Positions 27,324 to 38,755 of a stretch of 64,000 nt of DNA are shown here, in pieces. The first letter of the stretch is position 1, and each line of letters opens with the position of its first letter. This DNA comes from Phytoactinopolyspora halophila (GTDB taxonomy: Bacteria > Actinomycetota > Actinomycetes > Jiangellales > Jiangellaceae). The DNA lies in assembly GCF_003287285.1 (NCBI RefSeq), contig NZ_QMIG01000007.1, positions 62,001-126,000 on the forward strand, given 5' to 3'. A program made the translations under genes and the position numbers. The notes under the pieces are model-generated. The model worked only from the letters and a program-made list of their open reading frames with translations. It had not been told where the DNA came from and ran no database searches.

Positions 27324-28529
27324 TTGGCACACGTTCTCGTGCTGGGTGGTGGATTCGGTGGGCTCGCGGCGGCCCACGAGCTACGCCGCCGGCTGCCGCC
27401 TGGTGACGACATCACCGTGGTGGCCACAAGCGATCGCTTCTTCGTCGGCTTCGCCAAGCTCTGGGATCTCGTGGGATTTCGCCCCCTGCTCGATGGCGTC
27501 CGGCCCCTGGAGCGCCTCGACGAGCGCGGCATCCGGTTCGTCCGCGCCGAGGTCACGGCCATCGACCCGGCCACACGTACCGTACAGACCACTGCGGGCA
27601 CGCTCACCGCCGACGGCCTCGTCGTCGCTCTCGGCGCCACCTATCAACCGGCGCATGCCGCACAGTTGCACCAGGACGCGTACAACCTCTATCACGCCGA
27701 TGCCCTGCCGGGAATCCGTGCCGCCCTGTCCGAGCTGACCAGCGGCCGGTTGCTCGTGTGCGTACTCGGCACTCCGTATCTGTGCCCGCCCGCACCTTTC
27801 GAGGCCACGCTCCTTCTCGACGAGTGGCTGCGCGCACGGGGCCGGCGGGCCGGCGTCGACGTCGCGGTATCCACGCCCGCCCAGCTGACGCTCCCCGTCG
27901 CCGGCGACGACGCGAACCGCTACCTCGCCGGCGAGCTGAAGGCCCGCGACATCACGGTCCTCACCGATCACGCGGTCGAGTCGATCGATCCCGATGCGCG
28001 GCAGGTCAGGTTCCGAGGCGGTCAGACACACGAGTGGGAGCTCCTGCTCGCCGTGCCCGCAGCGGCACCGCCGCCGGTCGTCGCCGAGAGCCCGCTCGCC
28101 GGTTCCGACGGGTGGATCGAGCCGGATCGGCACACGTTCGCCACGGATGCGGACCGGGTGTATGCGGCCGGTGACTGCACCTTGATCCGCACGGCGACCG
28201 CCCAGCTGCCGAAGGCCGGCGTCTTCGCCGAGGCCGCGGGAAGGATCGCTGCCGCGAACCTGGCGACCGATCTCTACGGGGGCGATCGCCCGACGTTCGA
28301 CGGCTACGGGTACTGCTTCCTGGAACTTCCCGGCCAGCGGGTGGCCACGGTCACCGGCGATTTCTACGCCGAACCCGAGCCCGCCGTCAGGCTCGCCCTT
28401 CCCGATGACGCCAGCTTCCGCGCCAAGCAGCAGTGGGAGCAGGACCGGCTCACGGCATGGCTCGGCACCGATCCCATCCGCCCCTCCTCCGCTGATCATG
28501 AACAGGAATCGACCTATGTGGCCGACTAG
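27324..28529 (+). CDS. Sulfide:quinone-reductase-like FAD-dependent oxidoreductase
   Basis: A 401-residue two-dinucleotide-binding-domain flavoprotein. The FAD-binding LVLGGGFGGLAAA is at the N-terminus and ADRVYAAGDC later. Cysteines fall where sulfide:quinone reductases and flavocytochrome c sulfide dehydrogenases have redox cysteines: Cys154 in PYLCPPAPFE and one in GYCFLELPG. It therefore probably oxidises sulfide or a polysulfide with quinone as acceptor, although NDH-2-like activity is possible. TTG start at 27324 after a strong GGAGGTAA. Its last 15 codons lie in a palindromic element, so the tail RPSSADHEQ is element-encoded. Confidence 0.85.
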   Translation: MAHVLVLGGGFGGLAAAHELRRRLPPGDDITVVATSDRFFVGFAKLWDLVGFRPLLDGVRPLERLDERGIRFVRAEVTAIDPATRTVQTTAGTLTADGLVVALGATYQPAHAAQLHQDAYNLYHADALPGIRAALSELTSGRLLVCVLGTPYLCPPAPFEATLLLDEWLRARGRRAGVDVAVSTPAQLTLPVAGDDANRYLAGELKARDITVLTDHAVESIDPDARQVRFRGGQTHEWELLLAVPAAAPPPVVAESPLAGSDGWIEPDRHTFATDADRVYAAGDCTLIRTATAQLPKAGVFAEAAGRIAAANLATDLYGGDRPTFDGYGYCFLELPGQRVATVTGDFYAEPEPAVRLALPDDASFRAKQQWEQDRLTAWLGTDPIRPSSADHEQESTYVAD

Positions 28530-28556
28530 TGTTCATGATCAGCGGAGGAGGGGCGG
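28478..28556. repeat. 79-bp palindrome containing 49-bp element copy 2
   Basis: Perfect 27-bp arms at 28478-28504 and 28530-28556 enclose a 25-bp loop. The inner 49 bp (28493-28541) is a copy of the element at 17217 and 59647. The stop codons of the two convergent genes share the CTAG at 28526-28529 just inside the right arm. Both proteins therefore read an arm in the same frame and end in RPSSADHE plus a few residues. It probably also works as a bidirectional terminator. Confidence 0.9.
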
Positions 28557-29431
28557 GCGGAGGAGCGGATGAGGCCCTCCTGGGCTACCGTCGCCACCAA
28601 CTCCCCGTGTTGCGTGAAGATCCGCCCCAGCGCCAGGCCACGCGCGCCCGACGCTGACGGCGACACCTGGTCATACAACAGCCATTCGTCGGCGCGGAAG
28701 CGGCGGTGGAACCACATGGTGTGATCGAGCGATGCCGTCTGCAAGCCGGGAGCGCCAATATACGTGCCGTGCGGTACCAGCGTGGCGCCCAGGAGGGTGA
28801 GATCGCTGGCGTAGGCCAGGACGCACCGGTGCAGCGTCGGTTCGTCGGGCAGGCGCCCCGCCGCCCGGAACCACAGCTGGGCCAGCGCCGGGTGCTCCGG
28901 TGAGCCCAGACCGCCGCCTGGCCGCGAGTCGCCGACATAGCGGACGTCGAGCGCCGCCCACTCCTGGTGCCAGGCCGACCGGGGCTGGCCGGACAGCCGC
29001 TCGAACAACTCCCCCAGTTTCGGGCAATCGTCGGGGGCCGGGGCCTGGGGCATGACGTCTTGATGCGCCAGCCCGTCCTCCTCGACGTGGAAGGACGCGG
29101 TGAGATAGAAAATCCCGCGGCCGTGCTGGCGCGCCACCACCCGCCTGGTGGTGAACGAGCGGCCATCCCGGACGAGCTCGACGTCGTAGACGATGGGCAC
29201 GGTCGGATCGCCAGCGCGCAGGAAATACGCGTGCAGCGAGTGCACCATCCGCTCGGCCGGGACCGTCCGCACCGCCGCCATCAGCGCCTGCCCGGCCACC
29301 TGGCCCCCGAAGACCCGCTGCAGGCGAGTGGCCGGTTGCCGGCCACGGAAGAGGTTGTCCTCGATGGTCTCGAGGTCGAGCAATGCAATGAGTTCATCCA
29401 GCGTGTCGGGCACGACACGATATTCGCACAT
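28526..29431 (-). CDS. tesB: Acyl-CoA thioesterase II
   Basis: A 301-residue double-hotdog protein that hydrolyses medium- and long-chain acyl-CoA. Family features are RVFGGQVAGQALMAA in the first hotdog, HSLHAYFLRAGDPTVPI, and SLDHTMWFHR with the catalytic Asp region in the second. The ATG at 29431 has only a weak upstream site. It is convergent with the flavoprotein gene, and its C-terminal ARPSSADHEH is encoded by the palindromic element. Confidence 0.92.
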   Translation of the reverse strand: MCEYRVVPDTLDELIALLDLETIEDNLFRGRQPATRLQRVFGGQVAGQALMAAVRTVPAERMVHSLHAYFLRAGDPTVPIVYDVELVRDGRSFTTRRVVARQHGRGIFYLTASFHVEEDGLAHQDVMPQAPAPDDCPKLGELFERLSGQPRSAWHQEWAALDVRYVGDSRPGGGLGSPEHPALAQLWFRAAGRLPDEPTLHRCVLAYASDLTLLGATLVPHGTYIGAPGLQTASLDHTMWFHRRFRADEWLLYDQVSPSASGARGLALGRIFTQHGELVATVAQEGLIRSSARPSSADHEH

Positions 29432-29504
29432 CGTTGCCGCCCCGTTCCCCCGTCCGCGCCCGGAGCCAGCCCACGATTGGTTCCCCACTCGGCGTAAACC
29501 CAAG

Positions 29505-29617
29505 TCTTGACGTGATGCACATCTCTCGAATTATGATGATCTTAATATCATAAGAAAGTTTCCTAAAGAATTTGATGTCCACCGTGTGCCGGGTCATCGG
29601 CCAGTAAGGACGGTTTC
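29505..29617 (+). promoter_or_regulatory. AT-rich promoter region of the chitinase gene
   Basis: From about 29520 to 29580 the base composition drops sharply in GC. It contains a short dyad TATGAT...ATCATA (29533-29553) and, 3' of it, AGAAAGTTTCCTAAAGAA, an imperfect dyad. GGAAACTTTC-like motifs are, to my recollection, common upstream of secreted hydrolases in some actinomycetes, which is only an impression. Likely promoter and operator for carbon-regulated chitinase expression. Confidence 0.4.
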
Positions 29618-31291
29618 ATGAGTAGACGCCTCGCCTCCCGGTTCTCCGCCAGGTCCCGGCACACCGATCGGCAACGAGATCCGCACCGATACGCGTCCCT
29701 TCGCCGGGCAAGTGTCGCGGCCGTCGCCGCCACCGTCGCAGGACTGCTGGTATCGGGCGCCATCCTGTCCGCCCCTCAGGGCGGCGACGACACGGCCGAC
29801 AGCACAACTGTCCGGGTGAATGCGAACGGTGAAGACCTGACCGACTCCACCGACATGGTGTGGGCGGGCGATCAACCCTACGGAAGCGGGCCCTGGGGGC
29901 ATGGCACGCTGTTCGGCTCGGGCTCGATGTCCGGGCCGGTGACCGGCACCGACGACGATGAGCTGTACCACAGCTACAATCTCTTCGCTGCGGGCTCCGG
30001 ATACACCTTCGACCTTCCGGACGGGGACTACGAGGTCACGGTGAAGACCGTCGAGGACTGGGCGACGGGTCCGGGGCAGCGAGTGTTCGATGTGAACGTC
30101 GACGGCGAGACAGTGCTGTCAGAGTTCGACATCTTCGCCGAGTGCGGGGCGTCGACGGCGTGTGACCGGTCATTCCCGGCGTCAGTATCCGGCGGGCACC
30201 TGTCGATCGGGTTCACCACCAACGGAGGCTCGAACTATGCGACCGTCTCGGCGATCGCAATAACCCCCGCCGATGGCGGTGGTGGCGATCCGGACCCGAC
30301 ACCTACCGATCCCACGGACGACCCCACACCCACGGACGACCCCACGCCGACGGACGACCCCACACCCACCGACGATCCGGATCCCGGGGACGGGCTGCCA
30401 GAGCGATTGCTCACCGGGTACTGGCACAACTTCGACAACAACTCCACGGTATTGCCTCTCGCGGACGTTCCCGACAGCTACGACGTCGTCGCCGTAGCGT
30501 TCGGCACGGAGGACGTCCAGCGGCCCGGCGGAGTCGACTTCTCCGTGTCCGACGAGGTTTCGGACAGCCTTGGCGGCTACTCCGACGCCGATCTCGCCGC
30601 CGACGTCGAACAGCTGCAGGAGCGCGGCACGGCGGTGATTCTCTCGATCGGTGGCGAGCGCGGCAACGTGCGCGTAGACACGCAGGAGCGGGCGGACAAC
30701 TTCGCCGACAGCTTGTACGAGCTGATGCAGCAGTATGGCTTTGACGGTGTCGACATCGACCTCGAACACGGCATCAGCCCGGCTCACATGGAGTCCGCGT
30801 TGCGGCAGCTCGCTGACCGGGTCGGCCCAGAGCTGGTCATCACCATGGCGCCCCAGACCCTGGACATGCAGTTCACGACCAGCGACTACTTCCAGCTCGC
30901 GCTGAACATCAGCGACATCCTCACCGTCGTCAACACCCAGTACTACAACTCGGGCTCGATGAACGGCTGTGACGGCAACGTCTACGCCCAGGGCAGTGTC
31001 GAGTTCATCGCGGCGCTGGCATGTATTCAGCTCGAGAACGGGCTGGACCCCGATCAGGTTGGTCTCGGCCTGCCGGCCACCCCTTCAGCGGCCGGTGGCG
31101 GCTACGTGAACCCCACGGTGGTCAACGACGCACTGGACTGCCTAGCCACCGGTGACGAGTGTGGCGCCTTCTCCCCACCCGATACCTATCCCGAGATTCG
31201 CGGCGCCATGACATGGTCCATCAACTGGGACGCCACCAACGGCTACAACTTCGCCGAGACCGTGGCGCCGCACCTGACGACGCTTCCGTGA
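29618..31291 (+). CDS. Secreted GH18 chitinase with N-terminal malectin-like domain
   Basis: A 557-residue exported enzyme. There is a long basic n-region with LRRASVAAV (possibly Tat) and a hydrophobic core to about residue 52. A malectin-like carbohydrate-binding domain (about 64-217) begins TTVRVNANG. A Thr/Pro/Asp linker of repeated TPTDDP (about 224-256) follows. The GH18 barrel (262-557) has the catalytic DxxDxDxE motif as Asp376, Asp379, Asp381 and Glu383 in GFDGVDIDLEHG. It should cleave chitin by the substrate-assisted retaining mechanism. The ATG at 29618 follows AAGGACGG. Monocistronic. Confidence 0.93.
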   Translation: MSRRLASRFSARSRHTDRQRDPHRYASLRRASVAAVAATVAGLLVSGAILSAPQGGDDTADSTTVRVNANGEDLTDSTDMVWAGDQPYGSGPWGHGTLFGSGSMSGPVTGTDDDELYHSYNLFAAGSGYTFDLPDGDYEVTVKTVEDWATGPGQRVFDVNVDGETVLSEFDIFAECGASTACDRSFPASVSGGHLSIGFTTNGGSNYATVSAIAITPADGGGGDPDPTPTDPTDDPTPTDDPTPTDDPTPTDDPDPGDGLPERLLTGYWHNFDNNSTVLPLADVPDSYDVVAVAFGTEDVQRPGGVDFSVSDEVSDSLGGYSDADLAADVEQLQERGTAVILSIGGERGNVRVDTQERADNFADSLYELMQQYGFDGVDIDLEHGISPAHMESALRQLADRVGPELVITMAPQTLDMQFTTSDYFQLALNISDILTVVNTQYYNSGSMNGCDGNVYAQGSVEFIAALACIQLENGLDPDQVGLGLPATPSAAGGGYVNPTVVNDALDCLATGDECGAFSPPDTYPEIRGAMTWSINWDATNGYNFAETVAPHLTTLP

Positions 31292-31355
31292 GCGATGCAA
31301 GCGGTAATCGCGCCCGGTGGTGCACGCGATGGTGACGATCCGGCGCCCGGTCGCC

Positions 31356-32207
31356 TTATTGGTAGCCGTAGAATCCCTGGCCCGACTTGCGGCCCAGATC
31401 ACCTGCGGCCACCATCCGGCTCAGCAGCTCCGGCGGGAAGAACTTGGGGTCGGCGGTGTCGGCATAGATATTGCTGGTGGCGTGGTGCAGGATGTCGACT
31501 CCGGTCAGATCGGCAGTGGCCAGCGGTCCCATCGCGTGACCGAAGCCCAGCTTGCATGCCGCGTCGATGTCCTCCGCACTGGCCACGCCCGATTCGTGCA
31601 ACCGCACCGCCTCCATGACCAGGGCACTGATCAGACGCGTAGTCACGAATCCGGCAACGTCCCGGTTGACGACGACACACGTCTTCCCCGCGTCTTCGGC
31701 GAAGCCACGTGCCCGGTCGAGCGTTTCGTCGGACGTGTGCAGGCCACGAACGAGCTCGCAGAGCGCCATCATCGGCACCGGCGAGAAGAAGTGCGTCCCG
31801 ACGACGGCTTCCGGCCGCCGCGTCGCTGCGGCGATCTTGGTGATCGGAAGCGCACTCGTGTTCGTCGCGAGCACCGCGTCGTCGGCGCCCAATCGGTCCA
31901 GCTCGGCAAATAGCTCCTGCTTGATGTCGAGCTGTTCGAAGACGGCCTCCACGACGATGTCGGCACCGGAGACGGCGTCGAGTTCGGTCGTCGTGTCGAT
32001 ACGGGCCAGGGCGTCCTCCCTGCCGGGCTCGGAGAGCACACCCTTGTCCCGTAGCTTGGCCGTGCTCTTCTCGATGGTGGACATCGCCCGGGTGAGCGCC
32101 TCGCTGTCGATGTCGCGCAGTACGACGTTCCATCCACCCTGCGCGGCGACCTGAGCGATGCCGGATCCCATCAGGCCGGCGCCGACGACCGCAACCGTTC
32201 TCGCCAT
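31356..32207 (-). CDS. 3-hydroxybutyryl-CoA dehydrogenase
   Basis: A 283-residue single-function 3-hydroxyacyl-CoA dehydrogenase. It has NAD-binding VAVVGAGLMGSGIAQVAA, the ATNTSALPITKIA segment, the catalytic His in GTHFFSPVPMM and C-terminal GRKSGQGFYGY. It interconverts acetoacetyl-CoA and 3-hydroxybutyryl-CoA. The ATG at 32207 follows GAGGAGG, 23 bp after the murA stop, so it may be read through from murA. Confidence 0.93.
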   Translation of the reverse strand: MARTVAVVGAGLMGSGIAQVAAQGGWNVVLRDIDSEALTRAMSTIEKSTAKLRDKGVLSEPGREDALARIDTTTELDAVSGADIVVEAVFEQLDIKQELFAELDRLGADDAVLATNTSALPITKIAAATRRPEAVVGTHFFSPVPMMALCELVRGLHTSDETLDRARGFAEDAGKTCVVVNRDVAGFVTTRLISALVMEAVRLHESGVASAEDIDAACKLGFGHAMGPLATADLTGVDILHHATSNIYADTADPKFFPPELLSRMVAAGDLGRKSGQGFYGYQ

Positions 32208-32230
32208 GGCGTTCCGCCTCCTCGTTGTAG

Positions 32231-33508
32231 CTAGTCGTCGAAGCGGTCCGGGTCGGGTTCGCGCACGACCTCCGCGCCCAGCTCACCGAGCTGGCCGACG
32301 AAATTCGGATAGCCGCGGTCGATGTGCTGCACGGCAGAGACGAGCGTCTCGCCGGCGGACACCAGGCCCGCGAGGACCAGGCCGGCACCGGCGCGGATGT
32401 CGGTCGCGACGACCGGCGCACCGGACAACGATTCGCGCCCGCGCACGACGGCATGGTGACCGTCGATCCGCACCTCGGCTCCGAGCCGGACCAGCTCGTT
32501 GACGAACATGAACCGTGCCTCGTACACATTCTCGGTGATCATCGCCGTGCCGTCGGCCACGGCGTTCAAGGCGACGACCATCGGCTGCAGATCGGTGGGG
32601 AAACCCGGGTATGGCAGCGTGACAACGTCGATGGCGCGCGGGCGGTCCGACATGGCCACGCGCAAGCCGCCGTTGGCACCAGCTTCGATCTCCGCACCCG
32701 CGCGCGTGAGCTTGTCCAGCACGAGCTCGAGATGGTCGGCGCGGGCGTTCGTGACGGTGATGTCTCCCCTCGTCATCAACGCCGCCACCGCCCAGGTGCC
32801 GGCGACGATCCGGTCCGGCACCGTCACGTGATCCGCAGGTTCCAGCCGATCCACGCCCTCGACACGCAGCGTCGACGAGCCCACGCCATCGATGCGCGCG
32901 CCCATCTCGATGAGCATCTCGCACAGATCAACGATTTCGGGCTCGCGAGCCACGTTGTCGATCACGGTCTCGCCCCGGGCCAGCACGGCCGCCATGAGGA
33001 TGTTCTCGGTGGCGCCGACACTGGGGAAATCAAGCCCGATGAGCGTGCCATGCAGGCCCCTTGGTGCCCGCGCGACGACGTAGCCGTGTTCGACGTCGAC
33101 CTCGGCGCCGAGCCGCTGCAAGCCAGCGATGTGCATGTCCAGGCCGCGCGACCCGATGGCGTCACCACCCGGTAACGCGACGTCAGCCGCGCCGCATCGG
33201 GCGAGCAGCGGGCCGAGTACACAGATCGAGGCACGCAGCCGGCGCACGAGCTCGTACGGGGCCTCGTGCGCCACCTTGTCCGGGACGCCGATAGTGACGG
33301 TATTGTCGGCACGCGTGACGTCGGCACCCAACCGGCGGAGCAGTTCGGCCATGTAATGAACATCGGTGATCGCGGGAACGTCGCGCAGCGTGCTGTTTCC
33401 TTCGGCCAGAAGGGTGGACGCCATCAGCTTGAGTGCGCTGTTCTTCGCACCACTCACCCGGACGGAACCGCGCAGCGAGGCACCACCGGTCACTCGAAGT
33501 CGTTCCAC
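32231..33508 (-). CDS. murA: UDP-N-acetylglucosamine 1-carboxyvinyltransferase, Cys-to-Asp form
   Basis: A 425-residue enolpyruvyl transferase catalysing the first committed step of peptidoglycan synthesis in the cytoplasm. [12 protein letters not shown] near the N-terminus binds UDP-GlcNAc. The catalytic loop reads [14 protein letters not shown], so the usual Cys (Cys115 of E. coli) is Asp116 here. The same replacement in Mycobacterium tuberculosis keeps activity but gives resistance to fosfomycin. GTG start at 33508. It lies downstream of atpC and DUF2550, the normal actinobacterial order. Confidence 0.96.
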   Translation of the reverse strand: MERLRVTGGASLRGSVRVSGAKNSALKLMASTLLAEGNSTLRDVPAITDVHYMAELLRRLGADVTRADNTVTIGVPDKVAHEAPYELVRRLRASICVLGPLLARCGAADVALPGGDAIGSRGLDMHIAGLQRLGAEVDVEHGYVVARAPRGLHGTLIGLDFPSVGATENILMAAVLARGETVIDNVAREPEIVDLCEMLIEMGARIDGVGSSTLRVEGVDRLEPADHVTVPDRIVAGTWAVAALMTRGDITVTNARADHLELVLDKLTRAGAEIEAGANGGLRVAMSDRPRAIDVVTLPYPGFPTDLQPMVVALNAVADGTAMITENVYEARFMFVNELVRLGAEVRIDGHHAVVRGRESLSGAPVVATDIRAGAGLVLAGLVSAGETLVSAVQHIDRGYPNFVGQLGELGAEVVREPDPDRFDD

Positions 33509-33550
33509 TGCTATGTGTCTCCTGTTTCCACGGACCGCGAGCTCGGGCCG

Positions 33551-33991
33551 TCAACGGACGAGGTGGCCACCGGGCGGCGCGGCTTCGAGCCAGGCGAGAA
33601 ACGCTGTGGACGCGGCGTCGGTCATCGACATCTCCACGCTGGTCGCTCCGACCGCGCAGCTGAGCACGACGTGACCGGCCGGCAGTTCGAAATCTTCCTC
33701 CGCATCCGGTGTGCGCCGATTGCTGACGACGAGCTCAGAACGCTCGAACGAACGTTTCGGCCGGGGCGCGAAGCTGAACGTCCGGAACCACTCCAGATAT
33801 TCGCCCCGGTAACGCCCGATGCCGAAGACCCATCCGCCAGCCCAACCATGCTCGCTTCCGACCCGCATGCACATGTCGAATCCGCCCTCGCGCTGCAGGA
33901 CACGGCGGCGAAGGTAGAGCACGACCAGCGAGGCTGCGACGACCACGGCGAGTATCGCCATGAACACCGCAACCCACGCAATCAGCGCCAC
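33551..33991 (-). CDS. DUF2550 membrane-anchored protein
   Basis: A 146-residue protein with one N-terminal membrane segment (about 3-25) followed by a cytosolic part beginning LYLRRRVLQREGGFDMCMR. This matches the actinobacterial DUF2550 family that lies between atpC and murA in mycobacteria and streptomycetes. Function unknown. GTG at 33991 chosen after GGGGGTG; a TTG one codon earlier is possible. Confidence 0.88.
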   Translation of the reverse strand: MALIAWVAVFMAILAVVVAASLVVLYLRRRVLQREGGFDMCMRVGSEHGWAGGWVFGIGRYRGEYLEWFRTFSFAPRPKRSFERSELVVSNRRTPDAEEDFELPAGHVVLSCAVGATSVEMSMTDAASTAFLAWLEAAPPGGHLVR

Positions 33992-34024
33992 CAATCACCC
34001 CCGATCCGTATCTAGGCGGCTAGC

Positions 34025-34399
34025 CTACGATGCACCAGCCACCTGCAGGCGGGCCTGTGCCCAACGTTGCGTTGCCTGATCGTCGCCAGCCTCCGACAGT
34101 GCAGCCTGCGCGCTGCTGACATCGATCTCCGAGGCCAGCTCGGCCATCTCGGCCAGCACTGCGACGTGGTCCTGGGAGACGGACAAGAAGCCGCCGTCGA
34201 CCGCCGCGACGACCGCCTCCCCGTCCGTGGTGCGAACCGTCACCGGCCCGGGCACCAGCACGGCGAGCACCGGCTCGTGACCGGCCATGATGCCGATCTC
34301 GCCCTCGGTCGTCTTCGCGACGACGAGGGACGCGGCGCCGGACCATACCTGGCGATCGGCCGCTACCAGCTCGACGTTCAGCTCTCCCGCCACCTTCAC
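34025..34399 (-). CDS. atpC: ATP synthase subunit epsilon
   Basis: A 124-residue F1 epsilon subunit. The N-terminal beta-sandwich (LNVELVAADRQVWSGAASLVVAKTTEGEIGIMAGHEPVLAVL) is followed by a short helical domain. Couples rotation of gamma and c-ring and inhibits ATP hydrolysis. The GTG at 34399 follows GGAAGG. Last gene of the atp operon proper. Confidence 0.95.
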   Translation of the reverse strand: MKVAGELNVELVAADRQVWSGAASLVVAKTTEGEIGIMAGHEPVLAVLVPGPVTVRTTDGEAVVAAVDGGFLSVSQDHVAVLAEMAELASEIDVSSAQAALSEAGDDQATQRWAQARLQVAGAS

Positions 34400-34479
34400 A
34401 TACCTTCCGTATACCTCGCTGCCATCGACATCGACGGCGATCGACCACACCGCACGCTGTCCGCGTGCTGGCTACCAGA

Positions 34480-35928
<1,449 letters not shown>

Positions 35929-36906
35929 CTACTCGCTTCCTGCAGCGGCCAGCGCGTTCGCGCCACCGACGATCTCGCTGATCTCCTGGGTGATCTCCGC
36001 CTGGCGGGCCGCGTTGGCCTGCCGGGTAAGATCATCTTGCAACTCTCCAGCATTATCGGTCGCCGACTTCATCGCACGGCGCCGAGCCGCCCATTCCGAC
36101 GCTGAAGCATCGAGCAACGTTGTGTACACAAGGTTACCCGCGTACTGGGGCAACAGTGCATCGAGTACTTCGTCGGGGGAAGGCTCGAACTCGTAGAGCG
36201 GCAGCGCCTCGTCCTCCGCTGGAGTCGGCGCCGGTTGCGAAGCCGCGGATGCGTCGTCGGCACCACCTGGCGAGCCGGCCTCCGCCTGATGCAACGGCTC
36301 CGGGACGTCCTCGACGACGATCGGGAACAGCCGCCGGGCGCGCACTTCCTGGCTGACCATGTTCTTGAAGTGCGTCGAGACGACGTGGATCTCGTCGACT
36401 CCGCCGTCTTCGGTCGGCGTGTTGATCGCTTCGAGAAGGTCGTCGGCGATTCGCCGGGCATCGGCGTAGGTGGGATTGCCCGTGAGGTCGACGTACTGGC
36501 CGTACATCTCGCGGCCCCGGAACCGGAACCAGTTCACGCCCTTCTTGCCCACCACGTACGGGTGGACCTCCTGCCCCTGCTCGTGCAGCAGTCCTCGCAG
36601 TGCCTCGGCCTGGCGGATCACGTTCGCCGAGTACGCGCCCGCGAACCCCCGATCCGAGGTGACGATCAAGACCGCGGACCGGACCGGCGTGCCGGTACCT
36701 TCCAGCAGGTGGTGGTCGAGCCGGGACCGCGAAGCCGCCGCTTCGAGCGCACGAACCAGCGCTTGCGAATACGGCTTCGCCGCGTCCGCGCGCTGCTGAG
36801 CCTTGACGATCCGCGAGGCGGCAATCAGTTCCTGGGCCTTTGTGATCTTCTTCGTGGACTCGATGGAACGGATCCGCCGCCGAAGCTCACGCAGCTCTGC
36901 ACCCAC
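35929..36906 (-). CDS. atpG: ATP synthase subunit gamma
   Basis: A 325-residue central stalk subunit with the N-terminal LRRRIRSIESTKKITKAQELIAASRI and the C-terminal ATDNAGELQDDLTRQANAARQAEITQEISEIVGGA coiled-coil helices. An Ala/Pro/acidic insert at about 210-245 (around GSPGGADDASAAS) lengthens it relative to the ~290 residues of E. coli; insertions here are common in actinobacteria. GTG start at 36906 after AGGAGGTG. Confidence 0.97.
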   Translation of the reverse strand: MGAELRELRRRIRSIESTKKITKAQELIAASRIVKAQQRADAAKPYSQALVRALEAAASRSRLDHHLLEGTGTPVRSAVLIVTSDRGFAGAYSANVIRQAEALRGLLHEQGQEVHPYVVGKKGVNWFRFRGREMYGQYVDLTGNPTYADARRIADDLLEAINTPTEDGGVDEIHVVSTHFKNMVSQEVRARRLFPIVVEDVPEPLHQAEAGSPGGADDASAASQPAPTPAEDEALPLYEFEPSPDEVLDALLPQYAGNLVYTTLLDASASEWAARRRAMKSATDNAGELQDDLTRQANAARQAEITQEISEIVGGANALAAAGSE

Positions 36907-36987
36907 TGGTCAGCACCTCCTCTCTCCGGCCGGCATCATCGCATCGTCTCTTTCACTCGATCCGCCTCTTCACTCCCTCGATCTGGG

Positions 36988-38679
36988 TCACGGCGAGGGC
37001 GCTCCGGTGTCTCCCTGCGGGCCGGCCGCCTTCTCCACGTCCTCCGCCGAGCGGGTGCGCCGGCGCAGCGTGACCTGGTCTTCATCTCCCTCTTCCATGG
37101 CCTTGACCGGTTCGTCCTTGATCAAGGGCTCTCCGGACGCGGTGATGAACTGCTGCTTGAACGCCGTGATGGCCTCTTCCAGCAGCGAGGTGTTCTCGTC
37201 CGACAGCTTGCCGGTACTGACGATGGCCTGGAGCACGGAGGAGTACTCACGGCTGAGGTAGTCGACGAACTCGGCTTCGAAACGGCGGACGTCCTCGACC
37301 GGTACCTCGTCGAGCTGTCCCGTCGTCCCGGCCCAGACCGTTGCCACCTGGTGCGCGACCGGGACGGGCGAACTCTGCGGCTGCTTGAGGATCTCTATCA
37401 GCCGCTCGCCGCGGTCGAGCTGCGCCCTGCTGGCCGGGTCGAGGTCGGAGGCGAACGCCGCGAAGGCAGCCAGCTCGTTGTACTGGGCCAGGTCGAGCCG
37501 CAGCGTCCCGGAGACGTTCTTCATCGCCTTGAGCTGCGCGTCACCACCCACACGCGAGACCGAGATTCCGACGTTGACCGCCGGGCGGATTCCCGAGTGG
37601 AACAGGTCCGTCTCCAGGAAGCACTGCCCATCGGTGATGGAAATGACGTTGGTGGGGATGTAGGCCGAGACGTCGTTGGCCTTCGTCTCGACAATCGGCA
37701 AGCCGGTCATCGAGCCGCCACCCATCTCGTCCGAAAGCTTGGCGCACCGCTCCAGCAAGCGGGAGTGCAGGTAGAACACATCGCCCGGGTATGCCTCACG
37801 TCCCGGCGGGCGGCGCAGCAGCAGCGAGACGGCGCGGTAGGCCTCGGCCTGCTTGGTCAGATCGTCGAAGACGACCAGCACGTGGTAGCCCTGATACATC
37901 CAGTGCTGGCCGATCGCCGAGCCAGTGTACGGCGACAGGTACTTGTAGCCTGCCGGATCCGATGCCGGTGCCGCGACGATCGTCGTGTACTCCAGTGCCC
38001 CGGCGTCTTGCAGCTCCTGGCGGACACCGGCGATCGTCGACCCCTTCTGCCCGGTCGCGACGTAGATGCAGCGCACCTGCTTCTTCGGATCGCCACTCTT
38101 CCAGTTCTCGACCTGGTTGAGGATCGTGTCGATCGCGATCGTCGTCTTCCCGGTCTGCCGGTCGCCGATGATCAGCTGTCGCTGGCCCCGGCCGATCGGC
38201 GTCATCGAGTCGATCGCCTTGATCCCGGTTTGCAGTGGCTCGTTCACGCTCTGCCGCTGGATGACCGAGGGCGCCTGCAATTCCAGGGCACGCCGCCCTT
38301 CGGACTCGATCTCGCCGAGCCCATCCAGCGGCTTGCCCAGCGGATCGATCGTGCGGCCGAGGAAGCCGTCACCGACCGGCACGGACAGCACCTCACCCGT
38401 GCGCCGGACTGTCTGCCCTTCCTCGATACCCGCGAACTCACCGAGCACCACGACGCCGATCTCGCGCACGTCGAGGTTCAGTGCCAGCCCGAGCGTGCCG
38501 TCTTCGAACTCCAGCAACTCGTTGGCCATCGCCGAGTGCAATCCCTCGACGTGAGCGATGCCGTCGCCGGCGTCCACAACCCGGCCGACCTCGGCACGCG
38601 AGGCCTCCGGCGCGTACGACTGGACGTGTCGCTCGATCGCGTCCCGGATCTCCTCCGGCCGGATCGTCAGCTCCGCCAT
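36988..38679 (-). CDS. atpA: ATP synthase subunit alpha
   Basis: A 563-residue non-catalytic nucleotide-binding subunit. Walker A GDRQTGKT and the arginine-finger segment [18 protein letters not shown] are present. A C-terminal extension of about 40 residues after the usual end (from about [18 protein letters not shown]) is rich in charged residues; mycobacterial alpha subunits have a similar tail that suppresses ATP hydrolysis, so that role is plausible here. ATG at 38679. Confidence 0.98.
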   Translation of the reverse strand: MAELTIRPEEIRDAIERHVQSYAPEASRAEVGRVVDAGDGIAHVEGLHSAMANELLEFEDGTLGLALNLDVREIGVVVLGEFAGIEEGQTVRRTGEVLSVPVGDGFLGRTIDPLGKPLDGLGEIESEGRRALELQAPSVIQRQSVNEPLQTGIKAIDSMTPIGRGQRQLIIGDRQTGKTTIAIDTILNQVENWKSGDPKKQVRCIYVATGQKGSTIAGVRQELQDAGALEYTTIVAAPASDPAGYKYLSPYTGSAIGQHWMYQGYHVLVVFDDLTKQAEAYRAVSLLLRRPPGREAYPGDVFYLHSRLLERCAKLSDEMGGGSMTGLPIVETKANDVSAYIPTNVISITDGQCFLETDLFHSGIRPAVNVGISVSRVGGDAQLKAMKNVSGTLRLDLAQYNELAAFAAFASDLDPASRAQLDRGERLIEILKQPQSSPVPVAHQVATVWAGTTGQLDEVPVEDVRRFEAEFVDYLSREYSSVLQAIVSTGKLSDENTSLLEEAITAFKQQFITASGEPLIKDEPVKAMEEGDEDQVTLRRRTRSAEDVEKAAGPQGDTGAPSP

Positions 38680-38755
38680 CTTTGGTCCCTACTCTTTCGT
38701 CCTCGAACCCGTGGTTTGTTCTGCCTCACCGTCAATGGTGACGCCGGCTCTCCGT

